Notes: generated by a model from the sequence alone, not told the origin. Shown: positions 1 through 8,263, counted from the stretch's first letter. The stretch: 13,701 bases of DNA from Bradyrhizobium sp. (GCA_025960445.1 JAICIT010000016.1:1-13701); one strand, 5' to 3'. Translations and numbers: made by a program.

Positions 1-437
1 ACGTGCTTGACCGCGGTCTTGGCCAGTACCTGCTGCACGGTCGTTGCGAAATTCTCAAGAACGATGATGGCTTCGGCGCCGGAATCCTTGAGCTGATGCT
101 CCAGTTCGCGCGGCGTATAGAGCGGGTTGACGTTCACCACCGCGTAGCCGGCGCGCAGAACGGCGCTGGTAGCGACCGGATATTGCAGCACGTTGGGCAT
201 CATCAGGGCGACGCGGGCACCCTTCTGCAAGCCCTTGCTTTGCAAATAGGCGGCCAAGGCCTGCGACATCCGGTCGAGATCGCGGTAGGTGATCGCCTTG
301 TCCATGCAGATGAATGCCTTGCGGTCGCTGAACTTCGCAAAGCTTTCCTCCAGCAATTCAACCAGAGACGCGTATTGAGTCACATCGATATCCGCGGGTA
401 CGCCGGCCGGATATTGCTTGAGCCAGATGCGCTCCAT
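1..437 (-). CDS. fadD: Long-chain acyl-CoA synthetase (FadD-type), N-terminal part
   Basis: This is the first 145 codons of an AMP-forming fatty acyl-CoA ligase; the rest lies beyond the left window edge. The enzyme activates fatty acids to acyl-CoA through an acyl-adenylate, feeding beta-oxidation and lipid synthesis, in the cytoplasm or at the inner membrane. The translated start MERIWLKQYPAGVPADI is typical of proteobacterial FadD. Residues 79-89 (MMPNVLQYPVA) and 101-116 (VNVNPLYTPRELEHQL) match the conserved N-terminal subdomain. The ATP-binding and adenylate motifs would lie downstream and cannot be checked. The ATG at 437 is preceded by a strong purine-rich ribosome site (GGGAGGGAA, about 4 bases away). 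It follows the carboxypeptidase gene on the same strand after 145 bp, with its own promoter candidate. A paralogous acyl-CoA ligase is possible, but the N-terminus favours FadD. Confidence 0.9.
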   Translation of the reverse strand, partial: MERIWLKQYPAGVPADIDVTQYASLVELLEESFAKFSDRKAFICMDKAITYRDLDRMSQALAAYLQSKGLQKGARVALMMPNVLQYPVATSAVLRAGYAVVNVNPLYTPRELEHQLKDSGAEAIIVLENFATTVQQVLAKTAVKH

Positions 438-487
438 GTTTCCCTCCCATTGCCGCCGTTCTTCGGCGCGACCGCTTTATTACAGGC

Positions 488-516
488 AATATTGGGCAAT
501 GCGTCGGCCATGGCAA
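488..516 (-). promoter_or_regulatory. Candidate sigma-70-type promoter of the fadD-like gene
   Basis: Read on the minus strand, a -35 box TTGCCA (511-516, 5 of 6 to TTGACA) is followed after 17 bp by AATATT (488-493, 4 of 6 to TATAAT). This would start a transcript near 481 with a leader of about 44 bases ahead of the ATG at 437. The region is locally AT-rich and carries a short ATTGCC repeat with 10-bp period on the minus strand. The spacing and position are good. The boxes are only moderately strong and the call comes from inspection alone. Confidence 0.4.
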
Positions 517-582
517 GCGGCTGCGCGTTTGAGGGATGCATGCACATGAGAACGGCCGGAGCCGACCGGTTCGAAAACCGCG

Positions 583-2103
583 CTAACTGTGAGGTGCGGC
601 TGTCTTTTGCTCCAGGGGCGAGGCGTCGCTGCTGGTGCTCTTGGCTCGGGTCGAAGGTTTTGCCACAGCCTTGGGCTTAGCCGGCTTTTCCATGCTGGCC
701 GCGGATTTCTCGGCGGCTTTAGCGCCCGCACTGGGCTTGACGCTTGCCCGCTTGGTAGCGGCGGGCTTGGCGGCGGGTTTCGTCTCCGCCTTTTTATCGG
801 ACTTCTTGTCGGACTTGGGGTCGGCTCTCGACTCGGCCGCGCCATCAGGTTTCTTTGCGGCGACCTGCGTCTTCTTGCCGCGATGCCGCGATGTTTGCTT
901 CTCGGAATCTGCGGCGACGGCAGCAATCAGTGCGGCGCCCGTTCGCGTCGGACCAGTGTAAACCGGAATAGGCTCGGATGGCGCGGGCGCCGCGGCAATT
1001 AGCTCCGATGGCTTCGGCATCGGCGGCTGCATGCCGGCGGCGAAGAACGTAAGGCCGCCTTCGCCGCTGCTCGATCCATTGCTGGCAATCGTATCCTCAT
1101 CTTCGTCGCTGGCCGGCTTGTGCCGCTTGCCGCTGCACATCTCGTCGCGCAAATTCGGCGGCGAGGCGTCGACCGGAACCAGATTTTCGACCGTGCCGAG
1201 CGAGGGACGCAGCCACGACAGTGTGCTGTTTGAAAATCCGCGCTCGAGCAACTGGGCCGCTTTCACCGCGCGCGCCTGGCCGGAGGAAGCGCCGAGCACC
1301 ACCGCGATCAGCCGCTTGCCGTCGCGGGTGGCCGAGGCGACCAGATTATAACCCGACGCACAGATGAAGCCGGTCTTGAACCCGTCGGCGCCGGGATAGC
1401 GTCCAATCAGCTTGTTGAAATTCTGCGTGATCCTGTGGCCAAAGCGGATCGACGGAATGTGAACGAAGTATTCGTATTCGGGCAGGTCCCGGATGATCGC
1501 GCGCGCCAGGATTGCAAGGTCCCTTGCGGAAGTAATCTGACGGTCGTCAGGCAGGCCGTTCGGATTGACGTAGCTCGTCTGCGTCATGCCGAGCCGCTGC
1601 GCGTTCTCGTTCATTAGCGCGGAAAAACCATCGATGGAGCCGCCGACGCCTTCAGCCAACACCACGGCCATGTCGTTGGCCGATTTCACCAGCATCATCT
1701 TGAGGGCGTTATCCACCGTCACCTGAGTGCCCGGCCGTAAACCCATCTTCGATGGCGACTGAGATGCGGCGGCCGGCGACACGGTGAATACCGTGTCAAG
1801 CGTAATGCGCCCCTCCTTCACAGCCTTGAGCGTGACATACGCCGTCATCAGCTTCGTCACGGATGCAGGGTACCAGGGATACGTGGCGTTCTGGGCTTCC
1901 AGCACCTTTCCGGAATCGGCCTCAACGACCAGCAGCGCTTCCGCCTGCGCGAGGCGCGGGAGAACCACGACAAGCGTCGCGATCACGGCGATCCAACGGA
2001 ACGAGGAGTTTCGAAATAATAGGCGAGGAAGATGCACTATCCGATTCCGGTCCTTTGAGACCGCCTGTGATGAGGAGGTCCTGATGTGAGATTCAGGTTT
2101 CAA
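583..2103 (-). CDS. D-alanyl-D-alanine carboxypeptidase (peptidase S11, PBP5/6-like) with long basic tail
   Basis: A periplasmic serine DD-carboxypeptidase that trims the terminal D-Ala from peptidoglycan stem peptides. All three penicillin-binding motifs are present: SVTK at residues 81-84 (catalytic Ser81, Lys84), SAN at 141-143 and KTG at 243-245. A hydrophobic stretch at about 36-53 ending in AQA fits a signal peptide. The catalytic domain ends near residue 290. Instead of the usual PBP5 C-terminal beta domain and amphipathic membrane anchor there is a low-complexity tail of about 200 residues, very rich in Lys, Ala and Pro from about 405 on. Total length is 506 residues against about 390-400 usually. 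The start is uncertain: the frame opens with TTG at 2103, suiting a promoter candidate about 30 bases upstream, but GTG at residue 23 is possible; neither has a clear ribosome site. It lies downstream of the glucan exporter on the same strand. Confidence 0.9.
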   Translation of the reverse strand: MKPESHIRTSSSQAVSKDRNRIVHLPRLLFRNSSFRWIAVIATLVVVLPRLAQAEALLVVEADSGKVLEAQNATYPWYPASVTKLMTAYVTLKAVKEGRITLDTVFTVSPAAASQSPSKMGLRPGTQVTVDNALKMMLVKSANDMAVVLAEGVGGSIDGFSALMNENAQRLGMTQTSYVNPNGLPDDRQITSARDLAILARAIIRDLPEYEYFVHIPSIRFGHRITQNFNKLIGRYPGADGFKTGFICASGYNLVASATRDGKRLIAVVLGASSGQARAVKAAQLLERGFSNSTLSWLRPSLGTVENLVPVDASPPNLRDEMCSGKRHKPASDEDEDTIASNGSSSGEGGLTFFAAGMQPPMPKPSELIAAAPAPSEPIPVYTGPTRTGAALIAAVAADSEKQTSRHRGKKTQVAAKKPDGAAESRADPKSDKKSDKKAETKPAAKPAATKRASVKPSAGAKAAEKSAASMEKPAKPKAVAKPSTRAKSTSSDASPLEQKTAAPHS

Positions 2104-2138
2104 GCGTGTCCGGGTGCCTCGGCGACCGCGAACTCAAA

Positions 2139-2166
2139 CTTATACCGCGCTACCTATCGATAACAA
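2139..2166 (-). promoter_or_regulatory. Candidate promoter of the DD-carboxypeptidase gene
   Basis: On the minus strand TTGTTA (2161-2166) and TATAAG (2139-2144) are separated by 16 bp, a fair sigma-70-type arrangement in an unusually AT-rich patch. The transcript would begin near 2132, about 29 bases before the TTG at 2103, which supports that start. It suggests the carboxypeptidase can be transcribed independently of the exporter gene ending at 2271. Confidence 0.4.
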
Positions 2167-2270
2167 GGTTATGCAATTAAATCGTGGACGAAATGGGTCG
2201 AATTTCGACGGTGCCTCGATGATGTTCGCGTCAACTCTTCGCAGGTGATCTTCGCGGCAAGGCTAGCGGT

Positions 2271-4037
2271 TCATGCGGGAACGCTGGCAGGCGCATTCTC
2301 CTGGATCATGAATTGCGCTCTCGCGAGTTCGGCGAAACGGCCGCCTTTCGCCACCAGTTCATCGAAAGTTCCACTTTCGATCACGCGGCCGCCATCGAAC
2401 ACGAGGATGCGCGTGGCATTGCGTATGGTCGAAAGGCGATGAGCGATCACGAATGTGGTGCGTCCCTTCATCACCTCGTCAAGCGCGGTATTGAGCTTGG
2501 CTTCGGTAATCGCATCCAGCGCGCTGGTCGCCTCGTCGAGAATCAGAACAGGCGGATCTTTCAACAGCGCCCGTGCAATCGAGAGCCGCTGCCGCTCACC
2601 GCCCGATAGCATGCGCCCACGCTCGCCGGCGCTGGTCTGGAATCCCTGATCGCCACGCTCGATGAATTCCAGCGCCTGCGCGCGCGTCGCCGCAATCCGC
2701 AGTTCCTCCTCGGTCGCGTCCGGCTTTCCGACCCGCAGATTGTCGGCGATCGAGCGATCGAACAACAGCGCTTCCTGGAACACCACACCGATGTTCCGCC
2801 GCAACGCGGTCAAGGTGAGGCCGCGCACGTCCATGCCGTCTATCTTGATGAAACCGGCCTGCGGATCGAAGGCGCGATGCAACAGAGCGACCGCGGTCGA
2901 TTTTCCGGCGCCGGTCGGGCCGACCAGAGCGATCGTCTGTCCGGGCAGGGCGGTGAATGAAAGTCCTTCAACCGCCGGCCGGTTGCCGCCGTAGCTAAAG
3001 GAGACATCGTGGAATTCAACCAACCCTGAAAGTCGGCCGGCATCGATGGCGTCGGGCCGGTCGCGCACGGCTGGCACCTCATCGAGCACCTTGAAGAATT
3101 CCTGCAGCCGCGGCGCCTCCATGAATACATTGTTGATGAATGAGACAACCTGTTCGAGCTTTCCGATCAACATCGTGGCGAAACTCACGAACATCACGAT
3201 CTCGCCGATGCTGGTGAGGCCCTGCTGATGCAGCGCGATGCCGACGGTGAAAATTGCCAGCACGACAATGGTGGTCGAGGCCTTGGTGATCACGCTAACC
3301 ACGGCCCACCACGACAAGACCGGCATCTGTAACGCCAGCAACTGGTCGGCGACGAAGCGCAGGCCCTGGACCTCGGCATCGATACGCACGAAGCTTTGCA
3401 CCAGCGCGACGTTGCCGAGCGCGTCCGATGCGCGCGCGGAAAGATCGGTATAGTGCGCTTCGACTTCGTTCTGCATGCCGTGAGTTTTGCGCACGACCAG
3501 CGTCGTCAGCAGGGTGAACACCACGCACAAAACGAACAGCAGCCCGGCCAGTCGCCAGTTGATGTAAAACGAAAGCGGCAGCAGCACCACCAGCGACATG
3601 ATCGCGGCGAAATGCTCGCGGAAAAATCCGAGCCACAGGCGCCACAGCGAGTCCGTGCCGTTCAGCATGACCTTCATCAGCCGGCCGGAATGGATGCCGG
3701 TGTGGAAAGTCAGCGGCAATTGCATGACATGCTCGAAATAATCCGTCAGCACGACCTGGCGCTGTCGATGCGCGAGCCGATCTGCGTGCAGCGCCACCGC
3801 CGCGCTGCTTCCGATCGTGAACAGGCCGAACGCCGCCCAGGCGATCAAAAGCTGCCATGCCGAATACGAGCCGGCGGATGGATTGCCGGACAGGACATCC
3901 ACGATGCGGCCGAACAGCACCGGCTCGGCGAACTGCGCGCCAGCCAGCAGCAGGTTGGCGCCGGCCAGGATCCAACCCAGCCGCGCCTCTTTGCCTAATA
4001 GCTCGAGGACGCGCGCATAAAGCCTAAAAAGTGACAT
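2271..4037 (-). CDS. ndvA: NdvA/ChvA-like beta-glucan ABC exporter (fused permease-ATPase)
   Basis: A half-size ABC exporter, membrane domain fused to ATPase, resembling rhizobial NdvA/ChvA, which export cyclic beta-glucan to the periplasm as a homodimer; this matters for osmoadaptation and host interaction. Counting from the ATG at 4037 (588 residues, about the family length), the first 310 residues hold hydrophobic segments, with NdvA-like stretches such as [11 protein letters not shown] and [10 protein letters not shown]. The ATPase domain is complete: Walker [10 protein letters not shown] (373-381), Q-loop Gln421, signature LSGGERQ (477-483), Walker B LILDEATS (498-505) and H-loop His533. 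The frame stays open to a TTG at 4052, but ATG 4037 starts exactly like NdvA (MSLFRLYAR), so I chose it; no clear ribosome site precedes either. No glucan synthase gene (ndvB/ndvC) is in the window. A general lipid or drug exporter of the same family is the alternative. Confidence 0.87.
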   Translation of the reverse strand: MSLFRLYARVLELLGKEARLGWILAGANLLLAGAQFAEPVLFGRIVDVLSGNPSAGSYSAWQLLIAWAAFGLFTIGSSAAVALHADRLAHRQRQVVLTDYFEHVMQLPLTFHTGIHSGRLMKVMLNGTDSLWRLWLGFFREHFAAIMSLVVLLPLSFYINWRLAGLLFVLCVVFTLLTTLVVRKTHGMQNEVEAHYTDLSARASDALGNVALVQSFVRIDAEVQGLRFVADQLLALQMPVLSWWAVVSVITKASTTIVVLAIFTVGIALHQQGLTSIGEIVMFVSFATMLIGKLEQVVSFINNVFMEAPRLQEFFKVLDEVPAVRDRPDAIDAGRLSGLVEFHDVSFSYGGNRPAVEGLSFTALPGQTIALVGPTGAGKSTAVALLHRAFDPQAGFIKIDGMDVRGLTLTALRRNIGVVFQEALLFDRSIADNLRVGKPDATEEELRIAATRAQALEFIERGDQGFQTSAGERGRMLSGGERQRLSIARALLKDPPVLILDEATSALDAITEAKLNTALDEVMKGRTTFVIAHRLSTIRNATRILVFDGGRVIESGTFDELVAKGGRFAELARAQFMIQENAPASVPA

Positions 4038-4141
4038 GCGTTCTGGGATCAAGGGGACCGGTTGCGATGCTGTGCGATGGGTTCTGGGGATGCATTCTAG
4101 TCGGGGTCGCCGGCGAGATACAGGGGCCGGTGACGGTTTGC

Positions 4142-5200
4142 TTAATTGATCAGCCGGCTATCCAGCGGAGGCAGAAATGAATCGTCGAATACATCCGGCG
4201 CGGCAGGGCGTTTGGTAAATTTGAAACCCTCGCCGACCTGATCGATCGAGCGGTCGAGCCGGGCGAGGTCGACACCGCCGATGCCATTGCGCTTGACCTC
4301 GCTGGTAACGATGTTTTCGCCGATCAACGTGCGCAGCCGTTCAAGTTCCAGATCGCGCGAGCCCCCCTCCATCCGGCTGACGACTTCATCGATCGCGGGC
4401 CCGGGTTTTTTGATGGCAAGATCGGTTCCGGCGATCACCGCGCGCACGAAGCCTTTCACCGCAACGGGTTTGCCGGCCGCCAACGCCGGATTGACGATGA
4501 CAGCGAAACCATACGCTTCGCAGCCATAGTCGGCGTAGCGAAGCACCGCAAGATCATCCGCCGGAATGCCGCGGTCCCTGAGATTGACGCCCGACAAATA
4601 CGAAAACCCGGTCACTGCATCGACCTGGCCCGCCGATAGCATCGGCTCGCGCACGACCGCGGCGATCTTGGTCTGCTTCACGCCAGCTAATTTGATTCCG
4701 TTCTGTCGCGCCAGCGCCGGCCACAGTCTGATGGACAGATCGCGCTCGGCGACGCCGAGCGTCTTGCCATCGAGATCGGCGAGCGCGCGGATGCCTCGGC
4801 TCTTGCGCGCGATGATGGCGTAGGGCGATTGGTTGAACAGCACGAATATCGCCTTGACCGGCGGCGCATCGGGTTTACCGCGGAACCGTATCAGCTCGTT
4901 GATGTCGACCAGCGCAAAATCACTGGTGCCGCTGGCAACGCGGGCGATCGCATCGGGCGAGCCGCTGGCGATGTTGATGGTGACCGCGAGGCCTTCGGCT
5001 CCGAACAAGCCGTTGGAGGCTGCCATCACAAAAGGCGCCGCCGCCGCATCGATCGGACGATCGAGGGAGAACTGGATTGCGATCGGCTGCCGGGCCTGGG
5101 TTTGCGCCCGAAGCTCGCCCGGCCCGAGACACGCCACGCCGAACAAGCCCGTGAGCAAAGCCAGGACGTATCGGGCCGCGATCGTCGAACGTGCACGCAT
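4142..5200 (-). CDS. NitT/TauT-type ABC transporter substrate-binding protein (orphan)
   Basis: A periplasmic solute receptor of the NMT1/SsuA/TauA superfamily, whose members bind sulfonates, nitrate, pyrimidine precursors and similar small molecules for ABC importers. From the ATG at 5200 (352 residues) a basic N-terminus and hydrophobic segment (about 10-25) precede a likely signal-peptidase site near LRA-Q (30-33). The mature part has the expected two-lobe pattern: [24 protein letters not shown] (53-76), which reads as the usual 'short-lived at the surface, moves deep into the sequence' start of lobe one, the [10 protein letters not shown] stretch near 97-106 and a DLDGKTLGV stretch that opens the second half. 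The frame extends to a TTG at 5248, but the ATG restores a normal signal peptide. No permease or ATPase gene is adjacent on either side, so its transporter must be encoded elsewhere. The ligand cannot be told from sequence. Confidence 0.82.
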   Translation of the reverse strand: MRARSTIAARYVLALLTGLFGVACLGPGELRAQTQARQPIAIQFSLDRPIDAAAAPFVMAASNGLFGAEGLAVTINIASGSPDAIARVASGTSDFALVDINELIRFRGKPDAPPVKAIFVLFNQSPYAIIARKSRGIRALADLDGKTLGVAERDLSIRLWPALARQNGIKLAGVKQTKIAAVVREPMLSAGQVDAVTGFSYLSGVNLRDRGIPADDLAVLRYADYGCEAYGFAVIVNPALAAGKPVAVKGFVRAVIAGTDLAIKKPGPAIDEVVSRMEGGSRDLELERLRTLIGENIVTSEVKRNGIGGVDLARLDRSIDQVGEGFKFTKRPAAPDVFDDSFLPPLDSRLIN

Positions 5201-5436
5201 GGCGACTACTTCAAGGCCAGCGCATGAGGTCGCGCGAGCAGCTGGCAATGTGAGACATCGAACCTGAACGATCGATGAGCAAAGGGCGTGACAGGCGCAC
5301 CGGTTGCGGCATCAGCCGTCAGGCTCACCAACGCCCTCAAGATCGTACGGTTCGATATTCCGACTGCCTCTGCGCTTCGGCGGCCATCCAGCCGGCTCAG
5401 GCGATCCCGGCAAGCCTTTGTTCATGTTTTGTGGCG

Positions 5437-5459
5437 GTGGCCGTTAACACCCTGGCCAC
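5437..5459. promoter_or_regulatory. Inverted repeat in the divergent intergenic region
   Basis: A perfect 6-bp inverted repeat, GTGGCC and GGCCAC, flanks an 11-bp spacer that itself contains the palindrome GTTAAC. It ends 22 bp before the ATG of the HisE-like gene, so it could be an operator or form a leader hairpin. The rest of the 281-bp gap (5201-5481) shows no gene, and I could not find a convincing -35/-10 pair in either direction. Confidence 0.25.
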
Positions 5460-5481
5460 GGGTTTGGCCTAATTTCGCGCG

Positions 5482-5883
5482 ATGAGTGATTCGCTGGAAC
5501 GGCTCTACCGAGCGGTGATCGCGGCCAAGGATCTCGATCCGGCAGTTTCGCGAACCGCACGGCTGTTTCAGCGCGGCCCGGCCAAGATGGCCAAGAAACT
5601 GGCCGAAGAGGCAATCGAGGTCGTGATCGACGCGGTCAACGGCAATTCGAACGCCGTGGTCCGGGAGAGCGCCGATCTCTTCTACAACCTCATGGTGCTG
5701 TGGGCTGAGGCCGGTGTCCGGCCGGAGGACGTTTGGCGCGAAATGGCGCGCCGCGAGCATTTGCTTGGCATCGCCGAGAAGATGCCGAAATCGGCCATGA
5801 AAATGCCTAAAGCTTCCCCGTCGCGGATCGGCCGGCCGACGATTGTCACGCTTCAGGGCCGCAGGGTTCGCAAGCGCCACTGA
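5482..5883 (+). CDS. Phosphoribosyl-ATP pyrophosphohydrolase-like protein (HisE/MazG superfamily)
   Basis: An all-alpha NTP pyrophosphohydrolase of the HisE type, the enzyme that removes pyrophosphate from phosphoribosyl-ATP in histidine synthesis. The metal-binding pattern is visible as EExxE (Glu42, Glu43, Glu46) and ExxD (Glu62, Asp65), each within a predicted helix, and RGPAKMAKKLAEEAIEVV (31-48) parallels the HisE core. At 133 residues it exceeds the usual 105-110 because of a basic C-terminal tail (about 105-133). No other his gene is near, while alphaproteobacteria normally carry hisE beside hisF, so this is probably a second, divergent copy with an unknown or redundant substrate. The ATG at 5482 follows the end of the divergent region and has no recognisable ribosome site. 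A house-cleaning MazG-like nucleotide hydrolase is the main alternative. Confidence 0.8.
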   Translation: MSDSLERLYRAVIAAKDLDPAVSRTARLFQRGPAKMAKKLAEEAIEVVIDAVNGNSNAVVRESADLFYNLMVLWAEAGVRPEDVWREMARREHLLGIAEKMPKSAMKMPKASPSRIGRPTIVTLQGRRVRKRH

Positions 5884-5946
5884 GATCGATCCATCTTAGC
5901 CGATTGCCGGCATGGACAAATCCGCTCCATGATGGTTCATCGCGCC

Positions 5947-6528
5947 ATGCTGAGACGGATTTACGACTGGTGCATTGACTCCGCCCACAAGCCCTACGCG
6001 CTCTGGCTGATGGGAGCCGTGGCGTTCGCGGAAAGCTCGTTCTTTCCGGTTCCACCCGATGTGATGTTGATCCCGATGTCGCTGGCGCGGCCGCGACGCG
6101 CATGGCTCTATGCTTTGGTCTGCACGGCGGCCTCGGTGGTGGGCGGCATTCTCGGCTATGCGATCGGGGCGCTGCTCTACGATTCGGTCGGACACTGGTT
6201 GATCCAGATCTACGGCTATGGCGACAAGGTCGAAGCCTTTCGCGCCGGCTACGCCGAATATGGCGCATGGATTATTCTGCTGAAGGGCCTCACTCCGATT
6301 CCCTATAAGCTCGTGACCATCACGTCGGGCTTTGCCAACTACAACATCTGGCTGTTCATCGCGCTCTCGGTGATTGCGCGCGGGGGGAGGTTTTTTGTGG
6401 TGGCGATCCTGCTCAACCGCTACGGTGACTGGATCCGACTGCGCATCGAAAAGCATCTCGGCCTCTGGGTGGCCTTGGGGGCTGCCGTCCTCCTGCTTGG
6501 CTTTATCATTGCGTTTCGCGTCTTTTGA
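5947..6528 (+). CDS. DedA/YqaA-family inner-membrane protein
   Basis: A polytopic membrane protein of the DedA (SNARE-associated/VTT domain) superfamily, YqaA-like branch. Members are linked to lipid flipping and proton-motive-force homeostasis; the substrate of this one is unknown. Counting from the ATG at 5947 (193 residues), the signature re-entrant loops are present as ESSFFPVPPD (29-38) and GLTPIPYK (114-121), followed by RGGRFFVVA (145-153), with hydrophobic segments around 18-29, 55-77, 106-114, 134-156 and 173-192. The frame also has an ATG at 5929; MLRRIYDW is a common start for this subfamily, so 5947 is preferred, though neither has a good ribosome site. It lies 63 bp after the HisE-like gene on the same strand and may share its transcript. 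Confidence 0.85.
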   Translation: MLRRIYDWCIDSAHKPYALWLMGAVAFAESSFFPVPPDVMLIPMSLARPRRAWLYALVCTAASVVGGILGYAIGALLYDSVGHWLIQIYGYGDKVEAFRAGYAEYGAWIILLKGLTPIPYKLVTITSGFANYNIWLFIALSVIARGGRFFVVAILLNRYGDWIRLRIEKHLGLWVALGAAVLLLGFIIAFRVF

Positions 6529-6579
6529 ATTGCCGAGAAGCGCTTTGCGGTTTGGAGGCATCAGGCTACGTTTCGTCTC

Positions 6580-7137
6580 ATGATCGCTCGACCGCATATC
6601 CTCGCTCAGGCGAGAGCTCATGTAACCACTGCGATGTTGGCGGCATCGGTCGTGCTGATCGCCACGGCCAGTGCGTGGTCGCAAGCAACCGCTCCGGCAT
6701 CTTCAGTTGATGTCCCGCCTCCCACCCAGCAAACCATCCCGCAGCAGGATGCGCCGGCAACGCCGCAGCCGTCCCGCGAAGAGAATCCGGGATTGTTGAA
6801 CGAACTTGGAAAAATGTTCGATAAGCTCCCCAGTCTGAAAAGTTCGCAGCAGACCATCGAGGACCTGAATGCCCGCGCCCGCGACGCTGCGTCCTGGCTG
6901 GCAAAGCCATCCTCGCTGGTGAGCGGTCGGATCATCTGTCCGGTTTCGGCTAACGGCGCGGCGGACTGCAAGCTTGGCGCCGACAAGCTGTGCCAGACAA
7001 AGGGATTCAAGGAAGGCAAGAGCCTCAATGTCGATGCGGCCCAGACTTGCTCGGCGAAAGTACTGATCCCCGGCCGAACGCGAAAGCCGGACGACTGCCG
7101 CACTGACAATTACGTCACCAGCGCATTGTGCCAGTAG
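6580..7137 (+). CDS. Exported six-cysteine protein of unknown function
   Basis: I do not recognise a characterised family. The 185-residue product begins with a hydrophobic segment (about 15-33) ending in SAWSQA, a likely signal peptide, so it should be periplasmic or secreted. Residues 36-68 are a Pro/Gln/Thr-rich linker, 70-108 look helical (GLLNELGKMFDKL onward), and the C-terminal part has six cysteines at 120, 130, 138, 157, 173 and 184, an even number suited to three disulphides. The spacing suggests a small disulphide-stabilised domain. It follows the DedA-like gene after 51 bp and is followed by a hairpin with a short T run, so it may end that transcript. The start at ATG 6580 lacks an obvious ribosome site; a later start at Met19 would remove most of the signal sequence and is less likely. 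Confidence 0.72.
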   Translation: MIARPHILAQARAHVTTAMLAASVVLIATASAWSQATAPASSVDVPPPTQQTIPQQDAPATPQPSREENPGLLNELGKMFDKLPSLKSSQQTIEDLNARARDAASWLAKPSSLVSGRIICPVSANGAADCKLGADKLCQTKGFKEGKSLNVDAAQTCSAKVLIPGRTRKPDDCRTDNYVTSALCQ

Positions 7138-7140
7138 GAT

Positions 7141-7167
7141 CGCTCTCGAAGGAGCGGTTGCCTTTTT
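7141..7167 (+). terminator. Weak rho-independent terminator candidate
   Basis: A 5-bp stem CGCTC (7141-7145) and GAGCG (7152-7156) with a 6-base loop can be extended by one A-T pair between two G-T wobbles, and is followed by five Ts at 7163-7167. It sits 3 bases after the stop of the six-cysteine gene. The stem is short and the T run starts 6 bases late, so termination may be partial. Confidence 0.45.
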
Positions 7168-7227
7168 GATATGATGTCTGGCATCTTTCAGACGCAAACG
7201 TATCCCGCCTCGTTGCTATATTGAGCC

Positions 7228-7233
7228 AAAGGA
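7228..7233 (+). promoter_or_regulatory. Ribosome-binding site of the nitronate monooxygenase gene
   Basis: AAAGGA lies 9 bases before the ATG at 7243 and decides in favour of it over the second in-frame ATG at 7249. Confidence 0.6.
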
Positions 7234-7242
7234 ATTTCTCGC

Positions 7243-8211
7243 ATGTCCATGCCTGGCGTGTTCAACGGCCGCCTGTCGATTCCAGTGATCGGTGCGCCGC
7301 TGTTTATTATTTCAGTGCCCGATCTCGTGATCGCGCAATGCAAGGCAGGCGTGGTTGGATCGTTTCCGGCGCTGAACGCGCGACCGCCCGCGCTGCTCGA
7401 CGAATGGCTGGTGAGGATCAAGCAAGAGCTTGCAGCCTACGACAAGGCGAATCCCGATCGCCCCTCGGCTCCGTTCGCGGTAAACCAGATCGTACACCGG
7501 TCGAACAATCGGCTCGAACAAGATCTCGCGGTTTGCGAGAAGCACCAGGTGCCGATCATCATCACCTCACTGGGCGCCCGTGAAGAGCTCAACCAGGCCG
7601 CGCATCGCTGGGGCGGCATCGTCTTTCATGACGTGATCAACCAGAAGTTCGCTCACAAGGCGATCGAGAAGGGCGCGGACGGTCTGATCCTGGTGTCTGC
7701 GGGCGCTGGCGGCCATGCCGGCGAAATATCGCCATTCGCATTCGTGGCAGAGACCCGGCAATGGTTCGATGGGCCCATCGCGCTCTCGGGCGCAATCGGG
7801 ACCGGCCGCGCGATCCGCGCCGCCCGGCTGCTCGGGGCCGACTTCGCCTATATCGGTTCGGCCTTCATTGCCACCGCCGAGGCCAACGCGGTGGAAGGCT
7901 ACAAGCAGATGATCACCAGCTCCGGCGCCGAAGACATCGTCTATTCAAACCTGTTTACCGGCGTGCACGGCAACTACCTGAAGCCCTCGATCGTCGCAGC
8001 CGGCATGGATCCGGAAAACCTGCCGCAATCGGATGCGTCGAAAATGAGCTTTGGTACCGATGCGTCGGGCGAGCGCGCCAAGCCAAAGGCATGGAAGGAA
8101 ATCTGGGGCAGTGGCCAGGGCGTCGGCAGTATCGGCAAGATCGTACCGGCGTCCGAATTGATCGCCCGATTCAAAAAGGAATATGACGAAGCGATCGATC
8201 CGCCGTTCTAG
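7243..8211 (+). CDS. Nitronate monooxygenase-family flavoprotein (NPD / 2-nitropropane dioxygenase-like)
   Basis: An FMN-dependent TIM-barrel enzyme of the nitronate monooxygenase family, which oxidises alkyl nitronates such as propionate 3-nitronate; related members act as quinone or enoyl reductases. Typical stretches are PVIGAPLFIIS (14-24) near the first strand, GADGLILVSAGAGGHAG (144-160) with the conserved glycine-rich loop and His158, GPIALSGAIGTGRAIRAARLLGADFAYIGSAF (177-208) forming the phosphate-binding end of the barrel, and HGNYLKPS near the C-terminus. At 322 residues it is of normal length. The ATG at 7243 has a good ribosome site (AAAGGA at 7228-7233, 9 bases upstream). It stands alone between a terminator candidate and the KaiC-like gene, so no pathway partner is evident. 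The exact substrate is uncertain. Confidence 0.88.
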   Translation: MSMPGVFNGRLSIPVIGAPLFIISVPDLVIAQCKAGVVGSFPALNARPPALLDEWLVRIKQELAAYDKANPDRPSAPFAVNQIVHRSNNRLEQDLAVCEKHQVPIIITSLGAREELNQAAHRWGGIVFHDVINQKFAHKAIEKGADGLILVSAGAGGHAGEISPFAFVAETRQWFDGPIALSGAIGTGRAIRAARLLGADFAYIGSAFIATAEANAVEGYKQMITSSGAEDIVYSNLFTGVHGNYLKPSIVAAGMDPENLPQSDASKMSFGTDASGERAKPKAWKEIWGSGQGVGSIGKIVPASELIARFKKEYDEAIDPPF

Positions 8212-8263
8212 CCCACGGCGAGCCATGATGACGCCATAAGTGAGCCGCGAACGAGGGCAAAAA

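Noticed and set aside
3..680. 225-codon open frame on the plus strand
   Set aside because: It runs antisense to the fadD-like and carboxypeptidase genes, which have clear family motifs; its own translation matches nothing and is an effect of high GC.
4038..4052. TTG start extending the glucan exporter by five residues
   Set aside because: The ATG at 4037 begins exactly as family members do and the upstream TTG has no ribosome site.
5418..5446. TTGTTC followed by CCGTTA as a promoter for the HisE-like gene
   Set aside because: The -10 element is too poor to support; only the inverted repeat is reported there.
5422..5880. 152-codon minus-strand frame opposite the HisE-like gene
   Set aside because: The plus-strand frame carries the metal-binding ExxE/ExxD residues; the antisense frame shows no domain.
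5896..6684. 262-codon open frame on the minus strand
   Set aside because: It lies antisense to the DedA-family gene, whose membrane segments and loop motifs are clear; the translation is Arg/His/Asp-rich and not protein-like.
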